A stretch of DNA of 64,000 nt from assembly GCA_026413255.1 (NCBI GenBank), contig JAOCZO010000006.1, positions 248,001-312,000 on the forward strand. Direction: 5' to 3'. How positions within the stretch are numbered: position 1 is the first letter of the stretch; each line of letters begins with the position of its first letter. Below the pieces are notes generated by a model. The model saw only the letters and a list, made by a program, of their open reading frames with translations, was not told the DNA's origin and did no database searches. This document shows, one piece after another, positions 22,923 through 32,427 of this stretch. The position numbers and the translations under genes were made by a program. The stretch is from Fereydounia khargensis. Lineage: Eukaryota > Basidiomycota > Ustilaginomycetes > Urocystidales > Fereydouniaceae.

Positions 22923-23679
22923 GCTGAGCTGCCCCTCCCGCTGCCCGCTGTTCTCGGTTTCTGAGTCTAGCGCCCGTTCGAACCTGTATCATTTGGCACA
23001 TGGTAGCATGTAGCCGCTTCCGCCTCGGTTGACTGGCCTGGGGTTGCAGTCGAGTTTGGTGTCAAAGTGCAAGCTCGTTGCTGCCGACCAGCCCCCACCA
23101 GTCGTGTTCATGTAAAGTTTTGCTGTACACTCGGGCTGATGACACGTGTGTGTGTGTGCGCTCATTTTGATGAAGCGTTGCGCATCTTTTTTCTCTCTCT
23201 CTCTCTCTCTTCTTTGTTTCTGCCAACTCTGTGGTGCAGGAGCTCGACTCGAGCGAGCTCTGCCAAGCTATCCATCCACCTTGACTTTTGATCGCCTTTC
23301 GCCCTTGACTCTCTCTTTTTTTTTTTTTTTTTTCTTCTCTGCGAGATCGTGTACATTAAGAAAACCCCACAAACTCTGTCTCTCTCTCTCTCTCTCTGTT
23401 ACTCTACAAAATCACACATTCTCTCTCACGCACTCAACCACACACAGCGCTTGCTCATCACACCTGACTCGAAAATGAAATTCGATGCTAGTTTTGGCTT
23501 TGCTGCTTGTTGGACGTGTATATTACATAAATTACTCGGGTACTAAGAGGAGAGGGGATAGGAGTAGACGGGCCAGGGGCGGAGTGGATATCTTGTGTAT
23601 GCGGGTAAGCGGGCAACAAGACTGCTGCGTGTGTATGTTTAGAGTACAATGAGGAGAGGTGAGAGAGGCGGGTCTGGGT
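22923..23679. other. Convergent intergenic region with CT tracts
   Basis: Holds the 3' flanks of the Gln-rich gene and the Ups-like gene. It has CT repeats (about 23191-23210 and 23381-23397) and a T homopolymer (about 23313-23331). No gene seen. Confidence 0.5.
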
Positions 23680-24455
23680 CTAGGGAGAAGCTTTTCCGTA
23701 CATGGACTCTAGTACGCTCATGAGACCGGATCTGCCCTTTGCGGCGTTATCGCCAAAGCGGTTGAAAGACCATTCTTCTACCTTGCGCGCGGCGGAAGCA
23801 AGGACGCCCTGGAGGCCACGACACTCGATGCCTGCAATCTGGCGGAAGAGGGTGGTGCCCGAATAGGCCGGGTGGTCTGCCTGACTCGGGTGGGAGAGGA
23901 CGGGTGTTCCTGAATGGGGCTTGTATGTAATGTACTCTTTGACCAGCAGGTATTCGCTCAAAGAAAGACTGGGACAGGGGTTAGCACAGCATGGGCCATT
24001 TTGTAGGGGAAAAAGGGGCTTACTTTGTGCTTGTCATTTCGATTGCCTTGCTGATGGGATCGACCATGACGACTTCACGGACGTACGTGTCTTCTGATGC
24101 TCCCAAGAGCTGCAAAGAGGAGCGGAGGGGTGAGCAGGGCTGAGCTCGGGAAAGTGTGTGTTGCTTGCTTACCTTGATGGCCCACTTTGGTGCACTCTGT
24201 CTTACACCGAGGATGCGCTCGGAGCGGAGCTTGCCCGTGTCCGGGCAGAGCTGCTGGTCGATGACGTCGACCGAGACGACATGCTGGGCGAACGGGTTGG
24301 GGTACTTGTTCCACACGGCTGTGGGTGAAAAGAAGGAGAGGTGAGTAGAGTACCGATGCGGTCGGAGAAGGCAAGTGCAGTGCATCAAACGTACCCTTTG
24401 CAGACAGCTGGAAGGGATAGGGAAAGTGAAACTCGGACTCGAATGTCTTGGGCAT
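23680..24455 (-). CDS. PRELI/MSF1-domain intramitochondrial lipid-transfer protein (Ups family)
   Basis: Ups/PRELI proteins shuttle phosphatidic acid or phosphatidylserine across the mitochondrial intermembrane space, bound to Mdm35. Four exons, 24455-24395, 24318-24173, 24109-24024 and 23968-23680, encode 193 aa filled by one PRELI domain. Marks are the N-terminal FHFPYPFQLSA, WNKYPNPFAQHVVSVDV, GKLRSERIL, YVREVVMVDP and STNLSLSEYL. Each splice junction restores a conserved motif, which supports the exon set. The middle motifs resemble the SLMO/Ups2 branch slightly more than Ups1, but I would not fix the subtype. The gene is divergent from a mitochondrial-type thioesterase, 539 bp between starts. 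Confidence 0.88.
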
Positions 24456-24994
24456 GGTGATGGCTGGAGGGCAAACGAAGGAGACAGGCAGACAGAGAGA
24501 GAGAGCGCGAGTGAAAAGTGGCGTCAGGCGGTGAGAGCGTGAGTGTGCGCTTTTCTTGGATGCTGCCGTTGCTGCTGCTGCTGCTGCGCCTTTGCTGATG
24601 AAACAGGCAAAGAGCCACGCGACGGCATTTGACAGCGCACACTCGGCATTACCGTACATCGGGCTGTGAATCGGGCTACGCATCGGGATTATGATCGGGA
24701 ACCGGCACTCGGCACTCGGCCAACGCGACCGCCCATTTCCAAGGCAGCCAAGAAGGGGAAGAAAGTGAAGAAAGAAAGAAAGAACAAACGGAACGCACAG
24801 CTTTGTCGGCACAACGCGACCCTCTCTGGTTTGCCCCGAACGCAACGCAGCCAACAGTACAGTACAGTACAGTACAGTACAGTACAGTACAGTACGGTAA
24901 CGTTTCTCGAATAGCCGGATAACTTGCTGGGCCATCATCTCTCATCGCCGCCTCCAACCATCACGACGACGAAAACAGCTACATAGAGCACATC
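24456..24994. promoter_or_regulatory. Divergent spacer of two mitochondrial-type genes with ACAGT array
   Basis: Shared upstream region of the Ups-like and thioesterase genes. It holds a GA-rich stretch at about 24755-24785 and an array of ACAGT units at 24854-24895, 99 bp before the thioesterase ATG. A two-way promoter is inferred from geometry only. Confidence 0.5.
24854..24895 (+). repeat. (ACAGT)n pentanucleotide array
   Basis: Eight tandem ACAGT units plus AC. A shorter array of the same unit lies at 33360-33379, and single or double copies occur across most spacers. Confidence 0.95.
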
Positions 24995-25981
24995 ATGCTG
25001 ACCACTGCTCCAGCGCATTCGGTGCGCCTCCTCGGCCGCACCATGCGCCCATCCATCCCCCTGCGCCCGGCCATCCTCTCCTCCAGCAGCACCACCACCC
25101 ACGCTCGACCCCTCTCCACCTCGCCCCCGCGCAAGTCGGCGCTCGGCACCACGCTCCTTCTCTCCGTAGTCGGTGTCACCTCCTACATCATCGGATCCCT
25201 CTATCCACCGGCCATCATCTCCATGGCCTTCCCGCCCGTCGCTGCACCACGCATGCGCCACGACTCGCCAGAAGCCGAGGCCCACATGCAGGCGCTCGAA
25301 GACGCCATGCACGCCCTTCCCCTGGTGCGCCATCTCCGCGTCCAGTCTGTCGCCAGTGGAGTAGCAGCCACTCTGCCCTCTGCCAAGGACACCATCCAGC
25401 TCGGCGTCAACCCCACCGTCGCTGCCCAGTCCCTCGACGGCGGCGAGGCAGAGACCCACCGCTACGTCATGACCCGTCCCTACCTCCGCTTCAGCCCAGA
25501 ACGCTCCCAGCACAACCTCACCGCTGGCTCTCTCCGCGGCCCCGGTATGATCGCAACCACGCCCGTCGTGTTCGCCAAGACCGCCCTTGGCGCACACGAG
25601 ACAGGCGGCAACGAGGGCGACTGCACCATCGTCTTTCACCTCGGTCGCAGCCTCTGTGGCCACGACGGCATCCTTCACGGTGGCATGCTCGCCACCGTAT
25701 GCGACGAGGCCCTCGCTCGCACTGCCATTCACCACCTCCCCAACAATGTCGGTGTCACTGCCCGCCTCGAGATCGACTACCGCAAGCCAGCCAAGGCAGA
25801 CCAGTTCCTCGTCATCAACACCCGTCTCATCGAGTCCAAGGGTCGCAAGGCCGTCGTTGCTGCCGAGATCCAGGACCTAAAAGGCACCACGCTCGTCCAG
25901 TCCCGTGCCATCTTTATCGAACCAAAGTACGCCAAACTCTTCCTCGACACCAAGGCCGCCAAGGCCGCTATCCACGGCTGA
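24995..25981 (+). CDS. Mitochondrial hotdog-fold acyl-CoA thioesterase-like protein (Fmp10/UPF0644 type)
   Basis: Predicted thioester hydrolase of the PaaI/4HBT hotdog superfamily. Single exon, 328 aa. The N-terminus is rich in Arg, Ser and Thr without acids (mitochondrial presequence style), followed by a hydrophobic segment at about residues 50-72 (TTLLLSVVGVTSYIIGSLYPP), which fits an inner-membrane anchor. The hotdog domain is C-terminal. Its core helix GILHGGMLATVCDEALA (about 223-240) carries the HGG and Asp/Glu positions used in catalysis in this fold, and LEIDYRKPAKAD follows. This order of membrane anchor then hotdog domain matches yeast Fmp10 (UPF0644). Substrate cannot be told from sequence. 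Confidence 0.82.
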   Translation: MLTTAPAHSVRLLGRTMRPSIPLRPAILSSSSTTTHARPLSTSPPRKSALGTTLLLSVVGVTSYIIGSLYPPAIISMAFPPVAAPRMRHDSPEAEAHMQALEDAMHALPLVRHLRVQSVASGVAATLPSAKDTIQLGVNPTVAAQSLDGGEAETHRYVMTRPYLRFSPERSQHNLTAGSLRGPGMIATTPVVFAKTALGAHETGGNEGDCTIVFHLGRSLCGHDGILHGGMLATVCDEALARTAIHHLPNNVGVTARLEIDYRKPAKADQFLVINTRLIESKGRKAVVAAEIQDLKGTTLVQSRAIFIEPKYAKLFLDTKAAKAAIHG

Positions 25982-26180
25982 AGCATCATTCGCCTTGATA
26001 AACTCACACGAACAATGCAACACCACTGTAAAGCTTGACATGGAGAAATGTATCACAAAGTATAGATAGAAAAACAAGGCTAAGCAAACCCACTCGGCCG
26101 CGGTCGTCTCGGGTTAGATGCGCTGCGCTGCCGTGTACAGATCAAATCGGAAAGCAAGAAAAGAAACCAAAAGAAAACCT

Positions 26181-27005
26181 CTAGAGGTTGGACCAGACAC
26201 CAAAGTCGTTCGCGAGGCCAAAGTGTTCAACGACCAGGTCTGTACGCTGCAAGCCACCCTCAGCATACATGGGACCCGCCTCGTCCGCAATACTCTCACC
26301 CGTGATGAGCACCACTTTGCCTTCTCCGTTCGGCTTGAGCAGCTGCGCCACCGTCTTGGCCACGTTCTGGTGCGTGACTTGGTTCAGGAACGGAGGGTCG
26401 ACCAAGCAGACGTCCACGGTCCCCTTGATCTGAGGCGGGAACGCTGTGGGCCTGTTCAGATCATATCTGACGAAATCGTCCTTGGACAGCGCGCTGAACC
26501 TCGAGTCGTACTCGAACAGCCATGTCTTCATCTGTGGTTGCACATGGTGCTGGAACCCGACGTACGCCGTGGGGCAGCAGAGGAAGGCAAACACCGCGTC
26601 CGTGGGCACCTTGGGCGGCGCGACAAACTGGAAGAGCTTGTCGACAAACTTGGCCGAGTACCAGAACTGGGAGAGCTGCCAGCTCTCTCCGAATGCCGTG
26701 CGGAACTCGTCGACGGTAAGCCTTTTCTTGATCGACGACGTGGGTGCCGGCTCGCCACGCAGGATGGCCAGGTCTCGTTCGGGCGTGATACCATTCAGCC
26801 GCTCGAGATCCGCTATCGCCTCGGCCTCAGCAATCATGGCTGCCTCGGCCGCATCAAGCTCCTCCTGCTGCTTCTGCAGAGCACGGAACTTGGCCTCGTC
26901 CGCTGCTTTTTCAGCCAGCACCTGGTCCAAGATGGACAGCGTGGATCGGTCCAGCTCCACAGTGTCTTGGCCTGCCTCTGTTGTTGTGAGGTTCGGGTTG
27001 GTCAT
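26181..27005 (-). CDS. EFM5: eEF1A lysine methyltransferase Efm5-like
   Basis: SAM-dependent N6-adenine-MTase-fold protein that in yeast methylates an N-terminal lysine of eEF1A. Single exon, 274 aa. A helical, charged N-terminus (about 1-90) precedes the catalytic domain. Marks are WQLSQFWYSAKFVDKL (109-124), FLCCPTAY (141-148), LFEYDSRF (163-170) and the catalytic VDPPF (DPPF at 203-206). The DPPF motif is the family's hallmark, equivalent to the DPPY of DNA adenine methylases. Human EEF1AKMT1 is the related enzyme, though shorter at the N-terminus. The gene converges on the thioesterase gene with 199 bp between stops. Confidence 0.9.
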   Translation of the reverse strand: MTNPNLTTTEAGQDTVELDRSTLSILDQVLAEKAADEAKFRALQKQQEELDAAEAAMIAEAEAIADLERLNGITPERDLAILRGEPAPTSSIKKRLTVDEFRTAFGESWQLSQFWYSAKFVDKLFQFVAPPKVPTDAVFAFLCCPTAYVGFQHHVQPQMKTWLFEYDSRFSALSKDDFVRYDLNRPTAFPPQIKGTVDVCLVDPPFLNQVTHQNVAKTVAQLLKPNGEGKVVLITGESIADEAGPMYAEGGLQRTDLVVEHFGLANDFGVWSNL

Positions 27006-27581
27006 GGTGATTGATCGTGTTGCGTGTCAAAACCGGCCCGGGTTTCAATTGATAATTTTTTTCCCCTTCCCTGATCAAGCTCTCATGGTTCCGTTCCAAT
27101 CATCCAATGCATCAGAAGAAGGGCAAGGCAAATCAAGGCGAATGTGCCCTGGACTCGTGATTCTAATCACTTGAACCACACTAACTTACTGTAACTTGAC
27201 GTGCACGGCAGTTTGACGTCAAGACGCCGCTTGGCCTGTCTGGCCTGTCTGGCTTGCATTTTCATTTTCATCAGTTTACCCACTCGAATTTGGACTACAA
27301 CATGGAACCACAAAGACGATTGCAATTCAACCACGCGTCCAAGAGACAGAGAGATGCGGCTGAGAATACTCATTCCTCGTCATCTGCATCATCATTCGGG
27401 CAAAGTAAAGGTCATTACGATAAAAAGTACATCCTCATCTCGGTGAATCCTACAGAGGTAACGGCCAAGTGGAATTCGCTCGAGGAAAGAAAAAAAAAAG
27501 ATCGGGCAAGAAGAGGCGAAGGCGAGTGGGGAAAGGAAGACTCAAAGTGTCCATGCCAAATGTCTCGTGCTTGCACTCTAC
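27006..27581. other. Intergenic between EFM5 start and a secreted-protein gene end
   Basis: No gene seen. TACTGTA at 27187-27193 lies in the EFM5 upstream region. An A-rich tract is near 27488-27500. Confidence 0.5.
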
Positions 27582-28325
27582 TCAGGCGTTGGCGAATGTT
27601 CTCCAGCCACCGCCGACAATGGTGAGGGTAGTGGCCAGAACGACAGCGATGCCCCAGGAGAGGTTTGTCATTGGGATCCTCGTTGCTCCGGAGAGCTGGA
27701 AGATGTCTCCGGTCGATTGGTCGTTGTATCCCCAGCCTGTCGTTGAGACATCGTAGTAGCTACCTGGGGCCGTGGGGGTGTTAGTGCCTACGTTGCTGTT
27801 GGCCGATGCCACGCCGCCGAGGAGAGCTGAGCCGAATCCACAGATGTTCCTGATATTGGTGATGAGGGAAGGAGCGCCGGTGCCCTTGGGATCAGTGCCG
27901 ATGTAGTAGCACTGGTCCGTGTGCTGGAAGCAGTCTACGCATTGCGGGAAGACGGACTGAAACGTGTCGGTACACGCGCAACGGATAACGTTGATGTAGG
28001 CAAAGGGGTCGTTGAAGATGCTTGTGGCGTTGGCGAAGACGGCTGCTGCGCCCATGCAGTTGCTGAGGCTGCCGTAGTTGGCCTCACACTTGGGACACGA
28101 GGGGATATCCGCGGGGAACTTGGGTGGGCCGAGCTCAGAGAGGGGTACTGGTGGGTTGTCGGCCTGGCGCTTGACTTTGGGGCTGTAGAACGAGTACAGG
28201 TCGTCCGGGGTCGGGTTGGCGCGCAGCGTCAGAGGGGCCGAGGTTGGAACCGCTCGCTCGGCGACGGGAACGGAGCATACCAACGTAGCAAGGGATAGGA
28301 TCACGGCCAGCAAATGCGCTCGCAT
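27582..28325 (-). CDS. Secreted Cys-rich, probably GPI-anchored wall protein
   Basis: Single exon, 247 aa from ATG 28325. Residues 1-18 form a signal peptide (MRAHLLAVILSLATLVCS). A propeptide-like stretch ends in KVKRQ, a possible Kex2 site at about residue 53. Cysteines then cluster in CPKCEANYGSLSNCMG, RCACTDTFQSVFPQCVDC and QCYYIG/ICGFG, a pattern of about ten Cys seen in fungal surface proteins and some effectors. A Ser/Thr/Asn-rich zone follows and the last about 20 residues are hydrophobic (WGIAVVLATTLTIVGGGW) with only a short tail, as in a GPI signal or membrane anchor. The frame runs open upstream to 28454, but starting there would bury the signal peptide. No enzymatic motif is visible. 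Confidence 0.82.
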   Translation of the reverse strand: MRAHLLAVILSLATLVCSVPVAERAVPTSAPLTLRANPTPDDLYSFYSPKVKRQADNPPVPLSELGPPKFPADIPSCPKCEANYGSLSNCMGAAAVFANATSIFNDPFAYINVIRCACTDTFQSVFPQCVDCFQHTDQCYYIGTDPKGTGAPSLITNIRNICGFGSALLGGVASANSNVGTNTPTAPGSYYDVSTTGWGYNDQSTGDIFQLSGATRIPMTNLSWGIAVVLATTLTIVGGGWRTFANA

Positions 28326-29209
28326 GGTGGCTGTTGGACTTTGAATCGGTGTGCAAGACGATGATTTGTCGGCTAGGCTAGGCTGGGCGAAAAGGTCGGG
28401 GTCGTCAAACGTGTCGTCTCGTGTCGTGTCGGGGTCGTTAAGGCGGGAGGACAAGGAGAATGTCTGGCTCCTTTGCTTGCTTGATGGATGTCTGGATGAT
28501 GAGCAAAAGCGAACAAGAAATCAAACATCAAAAGCAGAAGCTCGACCCAAACACTTGAGACCTGCCTTTTTCTCTACACGTCCGTTCGAGCACTCGAAAG
28601 GAGGAGAGGGGCCACTCGTCTGGTACTGCACGGCGCTGACCTGGTCCTGTCACTCGCCCTCACCGTCGTTACACACAGACGCCATGGCTTGGCTGCGGTC
28701 GGGCTGAACTAGGCTGAGCTGGAAAAAGAGGGGTTCGCCTTCTGTTCCCTGGTCTGGACAATACTGTACCATGCTCCTTCTGTGCTGGGGCAGGGCAGGG
28801 CAGGGCAGGGCAGGGCAGGGCAGGGCAGGGCAGGGCAGGGCAGGGCAGGGCAGGCTGCAACTGCTGCACGTCACAGGTTGATCTGCAGCAGGCCCCTGAA
28901 TCAGTCGCGCCCGCCGTTTAGCCCAGCCCAGCCCAGCCCAGCGCAGTGCAGTGCAGTGCAGCGCAGCAAACAAAAAGGGCGCGCCTGTTTCTCGCACGTG
29001 TGTCGACACCCGCCCGCACTTTCGGAACTCGGGGGTCACTCGAGCAGAAAGACAAACCAAAAAAAAAAAAAGAGGATATCTTACAAAACGTTGTCTCTCT
29101 TCGCATATCGGCATCAACAAGTCAAGCCTCAATCAACCTGGTGCGGCCGACTAACAATGCCAATGAGAACGGACTAGCTGGCTCGAAAGGGAGCCAAGTC
29201 TGCGAGAGC
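28326..29209. other. Intergenic with GGGCA and CCCAG arrays
   Basis: Divergent spacer between a secreted-protein gene and a small unknown gene. It holds TACTGTAC at 28762-28769, a GGGCA array at 28788-28854, and GCCCA then GTGCA units at about 28920-28960. No gene seen. Confidence 0.55.
28788..28854 (+). repeat. (GGGCA)n array, longest copy
   Basis: About thirteen tandem GGGCA units on plus, enough for three potential G-quadruplexes. Leu-Pro-Cys frames across it on the opposite strand are repeat artefacts. Confidence 0.95.
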
Positions 29210-29777
29210 ATGTCCAAGACATCATGCTCGGGCGCAGCCAAGAAAGTAGCGAGACGAACAAGCGGCACTGACGCTGGCACCAAGCAAGCCGATGGACCGA
29301 GTCCCAAGTTTGTCGAGTCGGTCCAGCGTCTCTCGGCGCTACTTGGCGATACCGACGGATCCGACCGGGCACTCAAGGATCTGTGGCCCACGCTGAAAGG
29401 GGTCAAGTCGTCGCTGGATTCCGGGCGCGCTGTTTCCGGTGCCGGGCCTGGACGCGGGTTGCCTCTGTGGCTCGTGGTGAGTTTCTCATTCGCGTGAGGG
29501 AGCGGGCGCAGGATGATCGCTGATACCGTGTACCGTGTACGGTGTACGGCAGATTCAAACACTCAAGTGCTCGTGGCACCACGACGAGACGTGGCCGGTC
29601 GACAGTGAGGTGGTGGCCAGCAAGACGACTAGCGGACCAGGCGGTGCCCAGGCCATCGTCGAGCCAGGGCCACCTGTGCGTCCGGATCCGAGTCCTGATC
29701 AAGTGGCCGAAATGTACCGCAGGAAGGGCATCGCGGTGGCAGAGCCAGACCCTAGTCTAGTCGTGGACGACTGGTGA
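29210..29777 (+). CDS. Small protein of unknown function
   Basis: Two exons, 29210-29476 and 29553-29777, encode 163 aa. Intron 29477-29552 has a GTGAGT donor and a GGCAG acceptor and joins phase 0. The start is the ATG opening MSKTSCSGAAKKVARR; an upstream ATG at 29158 is followed by an in-frame stop after a few codons. Exon 1 is basic then Ser/Gly-rich; exon 2 starts IQTLKCSWHHDETWPVDSE and ends in an acidic VVDDW. Both exons show the third-position G/C bias of neighbours. I do not recognise a family. A protein-like frame about 70 nt downstream (around 29845-29940) could be a further exon, but the only donor that would reach it is weak and the phase does not match. Confidence 0.6.
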
Positions 29778-30255
29778 CGCGCCTGATGACAGCCCAGTTT
29801 GCCTGCCTGCCTGCTGACCGCCAAATCCGACTCGCCACGCGTTCAGGCCCGACTCACCGCAAAAGCCGAGCGGCAGAAGGCGAAGGCCTTCAAAGCCCAA
29901 TTACCCGAACCCGAACCGTCGTGGCCGCAACCGTGTTCGTTGCCCTCTCATTTTTTTTTGCGGGCGGTCAATGCGGGGCCCCCCAACCAGCCAGCCCGCT
30001 GTGCTCTGCTCTGCTCTGCTCTGCTCTGCTCTGCTCTTATGGAGCATCTTTCCCTTCTCGCTGCTTGATTGCTGGCTAGCTAGCTGACCTGCTTGTAGTT
30101 GACATTACATCTGTGCTTCTCTCCACCAACCTATCTACCTACCTACCTACCTACCTACCTACCTACCGACCTTGCTCTCCGCCTCCCTCCTCACACTGTT
30201 CAGATCTTCTTTTCCCCCCTCCTCCCCTCCCTGTTTGACAAGCATTCGTCTCGTC
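29778..30255. other. Spacer and leader of BCKDHA
   Basis: Contains the GCTCT and ACCT arrays and a C/T-rich leader (30170-30255). No gene supported, apart from the possible stray exon noted for the small upstream protein. Confidence 0.5.
30003..30036 (+). repeat. (GCTCT)n pentanucleotide array
   Basis: About six tandem GCTCT units in the spacer before BCKDHA, followed at about 30132-30166 by a tetranucleotide CTAC/ACCT array. Confidence 0.9.
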
Positions 30256-31846
30256 ATGGCTGTGCGGACTCTCAGCGCATCTCTCCACCGCGCGGTCCTC
30301 CGCTCAGCTGCCGCTCAGCGCAGCAGCCTTTCTCTTGCGGCGCGCACGGTTTCAACATCTAGTACCCGGGCTCAGGATGGCGCTCCGCCTCAGGGCAACC
30401 TTCCCGGCCACCCTACATCCGTCTTCCTCACCTCGCTCAACGACAGCTTCTTCGACAAGGTGGCACCAAAGACACTCTCTGGAAACTCCAACTCCAAGGG
30501 CGGCATCCCCACCTACCGCCTCATGGATGGCGTGGGCAAGCTGCTGCCCGGTGTTGCGGAAGAGTCGCTCGAGCTCACCAAGGAGGAGGCGATCAGGATC
30601 TACGACAAGATGCTCCTTCTCCCCGCGATTGACGTCATCCTCTACAATGCCCAGCGCCAGGGCCGAGTCAGCTTCATGATGACCAGCCACGGCGAAGAGG
30701 GGGCTGTGGTCGGCAGTGCCGCCGGACTCGCCCCCACCGACGAGGTATTCGCACAGTACCGAGAGCTCGGCGTGCTCCTCTGGAGGGACTTTGACCTGGA
30801 TGCCATCATGAACCAAGTATTTGGAAACGAGGCCGACATCTGCGGCGCCCGACAGATGCCCATCCACTTTGGCTCGACTCTGCACCACTTCCACACCATC
30901 TCAAGCCCGCTGGCTACTCAAATCCCGCAGGCTGCCGGCGCCGCATTCGCACTCAAGAGGAGCAAGGGCCGCGAACAGAATGTGGTCATCTGCTACTTTG
31001 GAGAGGGTGCCGCGTCCGAGGGCGATTTCCACGCCGGTCTCAACCTGGCCTCGACAACAAAGTCGCCCTGCATGTGAGTACAAATGCTAGGAGATGCGAG
31101 ATGCAGATTTGCGGTTGGTAAGGGAAGGGTGACTGAAATCGTTTTTTTTTTGGGGGGGGGGAAACAACAGCTTCTTTGTTAGGAACAATGGCTTTGCGAT
31201 TTCCACTCCCAGCCACGAGCAGTACGCGGGCGACGGCATTGCGAGCCGAGGTCCAGGATACGGCATGCTGACGTGAGTTCTGATGGTGATCTTGCGTTTG
31301 GGATTGATAGACTGATGCGAGCTCCATGTAATACGCAGAATCCGAGTTGACGGCAACGACGTGCTCGCGGTGCGCTCTGCTGTTCGGGCTGCCAAGGAGC
31401 GTGCGGTAGCCGAGTCACGGCCGGTGCTGATCGAGGCGATGACCTATCGAGTGGGCCACCACTCTACATCGGACGACTCGAGTGCCTACCGTTCAAAGCA
31501 GGCGGTGGAGAACTGGAAGCAGATGGACAACCCGCTTGCGCGGATGCGCAACTTTTTGACCGAGCGCGGATGGTGGAGCGACGCAATGGAGGAGGAGACC
31601 AAGGCCAGGCACCGCAAGAGTGTGATTGAGGCCATGGGCCGTGCTGAGAAGAAGAAGCGGCCCAGTCTGACGAGCATGTTTGAGGACACGTACCGCGGCG
31701 AACTGCCTGACAATCTCAAGGACCAGCGATCTGAACTCGCCCGCTTGGTGAGCAAGTATGGAAAGAGCGAAAACTGGGCCAAGGAGCTGGCCAAGCATGC
31801 GCAGGCTGGGAAAGACCTCGAGCCGCACCTGCCGCAGAAGCAGTAG
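30256..31846 (+). CDS. BCKDHA: Branched-chain 2-oxo acid dehydrogenase E1 alpha, mitochondrial
   Basis: Thiamine-diphosphate subunit that decarboxylates the keto acids of Leu, Ile and Val in mitochondria. Three exons, 30256-31073, 31171-31272 and 31339-31846, encode 475 aa. The first about 40 residues are rich in Arg, Ser and Ala without acids (presequence). Family motifs in order: [48 protein letters not shown], the ThDP motif GEGAASEGD with the paired NNGFAIS after intron 1, and [20 protein letters not shown] carrying the regulatory phosphorylation loop. SPLATQ and the GHHSTSDDS loop favour BCKDH over PDH E1. Intron 1 (31074-31170) has T10 then G10 before its acceptor. The start is the first ATG after the leader. 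Confidence 0.95.
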
Positions 31847-32140
31847 GAGGAACAAAGAACAGCAGCAACAGAAGCAGCAGCACTGAATAGCAACAAGAAG
31901 AACAGAAACTGTCTCAGTGTATTTCAGTCAGACATGACAATATAGTATCATACCGTATGGTAACCCTCATTTCCCTGATGGAGTGCGGCCGCGTCAGAGT
32001 TGAGGACCCTTTTTTTTTTTTTTTTTTTTTTTCTGGACTTTTTTTATTTACAGCATTTATCTTATTTTCGCGTCTGCTTTTCGTGGGTCTTTGATTTGGC
32101 ACTTTTTCGTTCTACACGAATCACCATCTAGTCAGTCATC
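31847..32140. other. Short spacer with T homopolymer
   Basis: Tandem spacer between BCKDHA and NUC1. T23 at 32010-32032 lies about 110 bp before the NUC1 start, a typical fungal nucleosome-poor promoter element. Confidence 0.6.
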
Positions 32141-32369
32141 ATGTCGCAAGTGGTGCACGCCTCGCTCTTTGCTGGAGGACTGCTTCTCGGTGCCGGTGGA
32201 GCGGTTCTTCTGAGCCGCAAGTCGGGGCCCGTGCAAGCACCTGTGCCAGCTCCGAGTGGACCTGCGCCTTCGCAGCCTGGTCTTGCGACTCCTACTTGGC
32301 CTTCTACCGGGCTCGTGGACAGTGGTGTGCCGACCAGCCCCTCTCTCGGCCCAGCCGGATACCCAGGTA

Positions 32370-32427
<58 letters not shown>

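Noticed and set aside
29799-30068. Frame with a Lys/Ala-rich helical-looking stretch downstream of the small unknown gene
   Set aside because: It lacks an ATG in context; the only donor that could link it (GTGACG) is weak and gives the wrong phase, and the end is translated from a GCTCT repeat.
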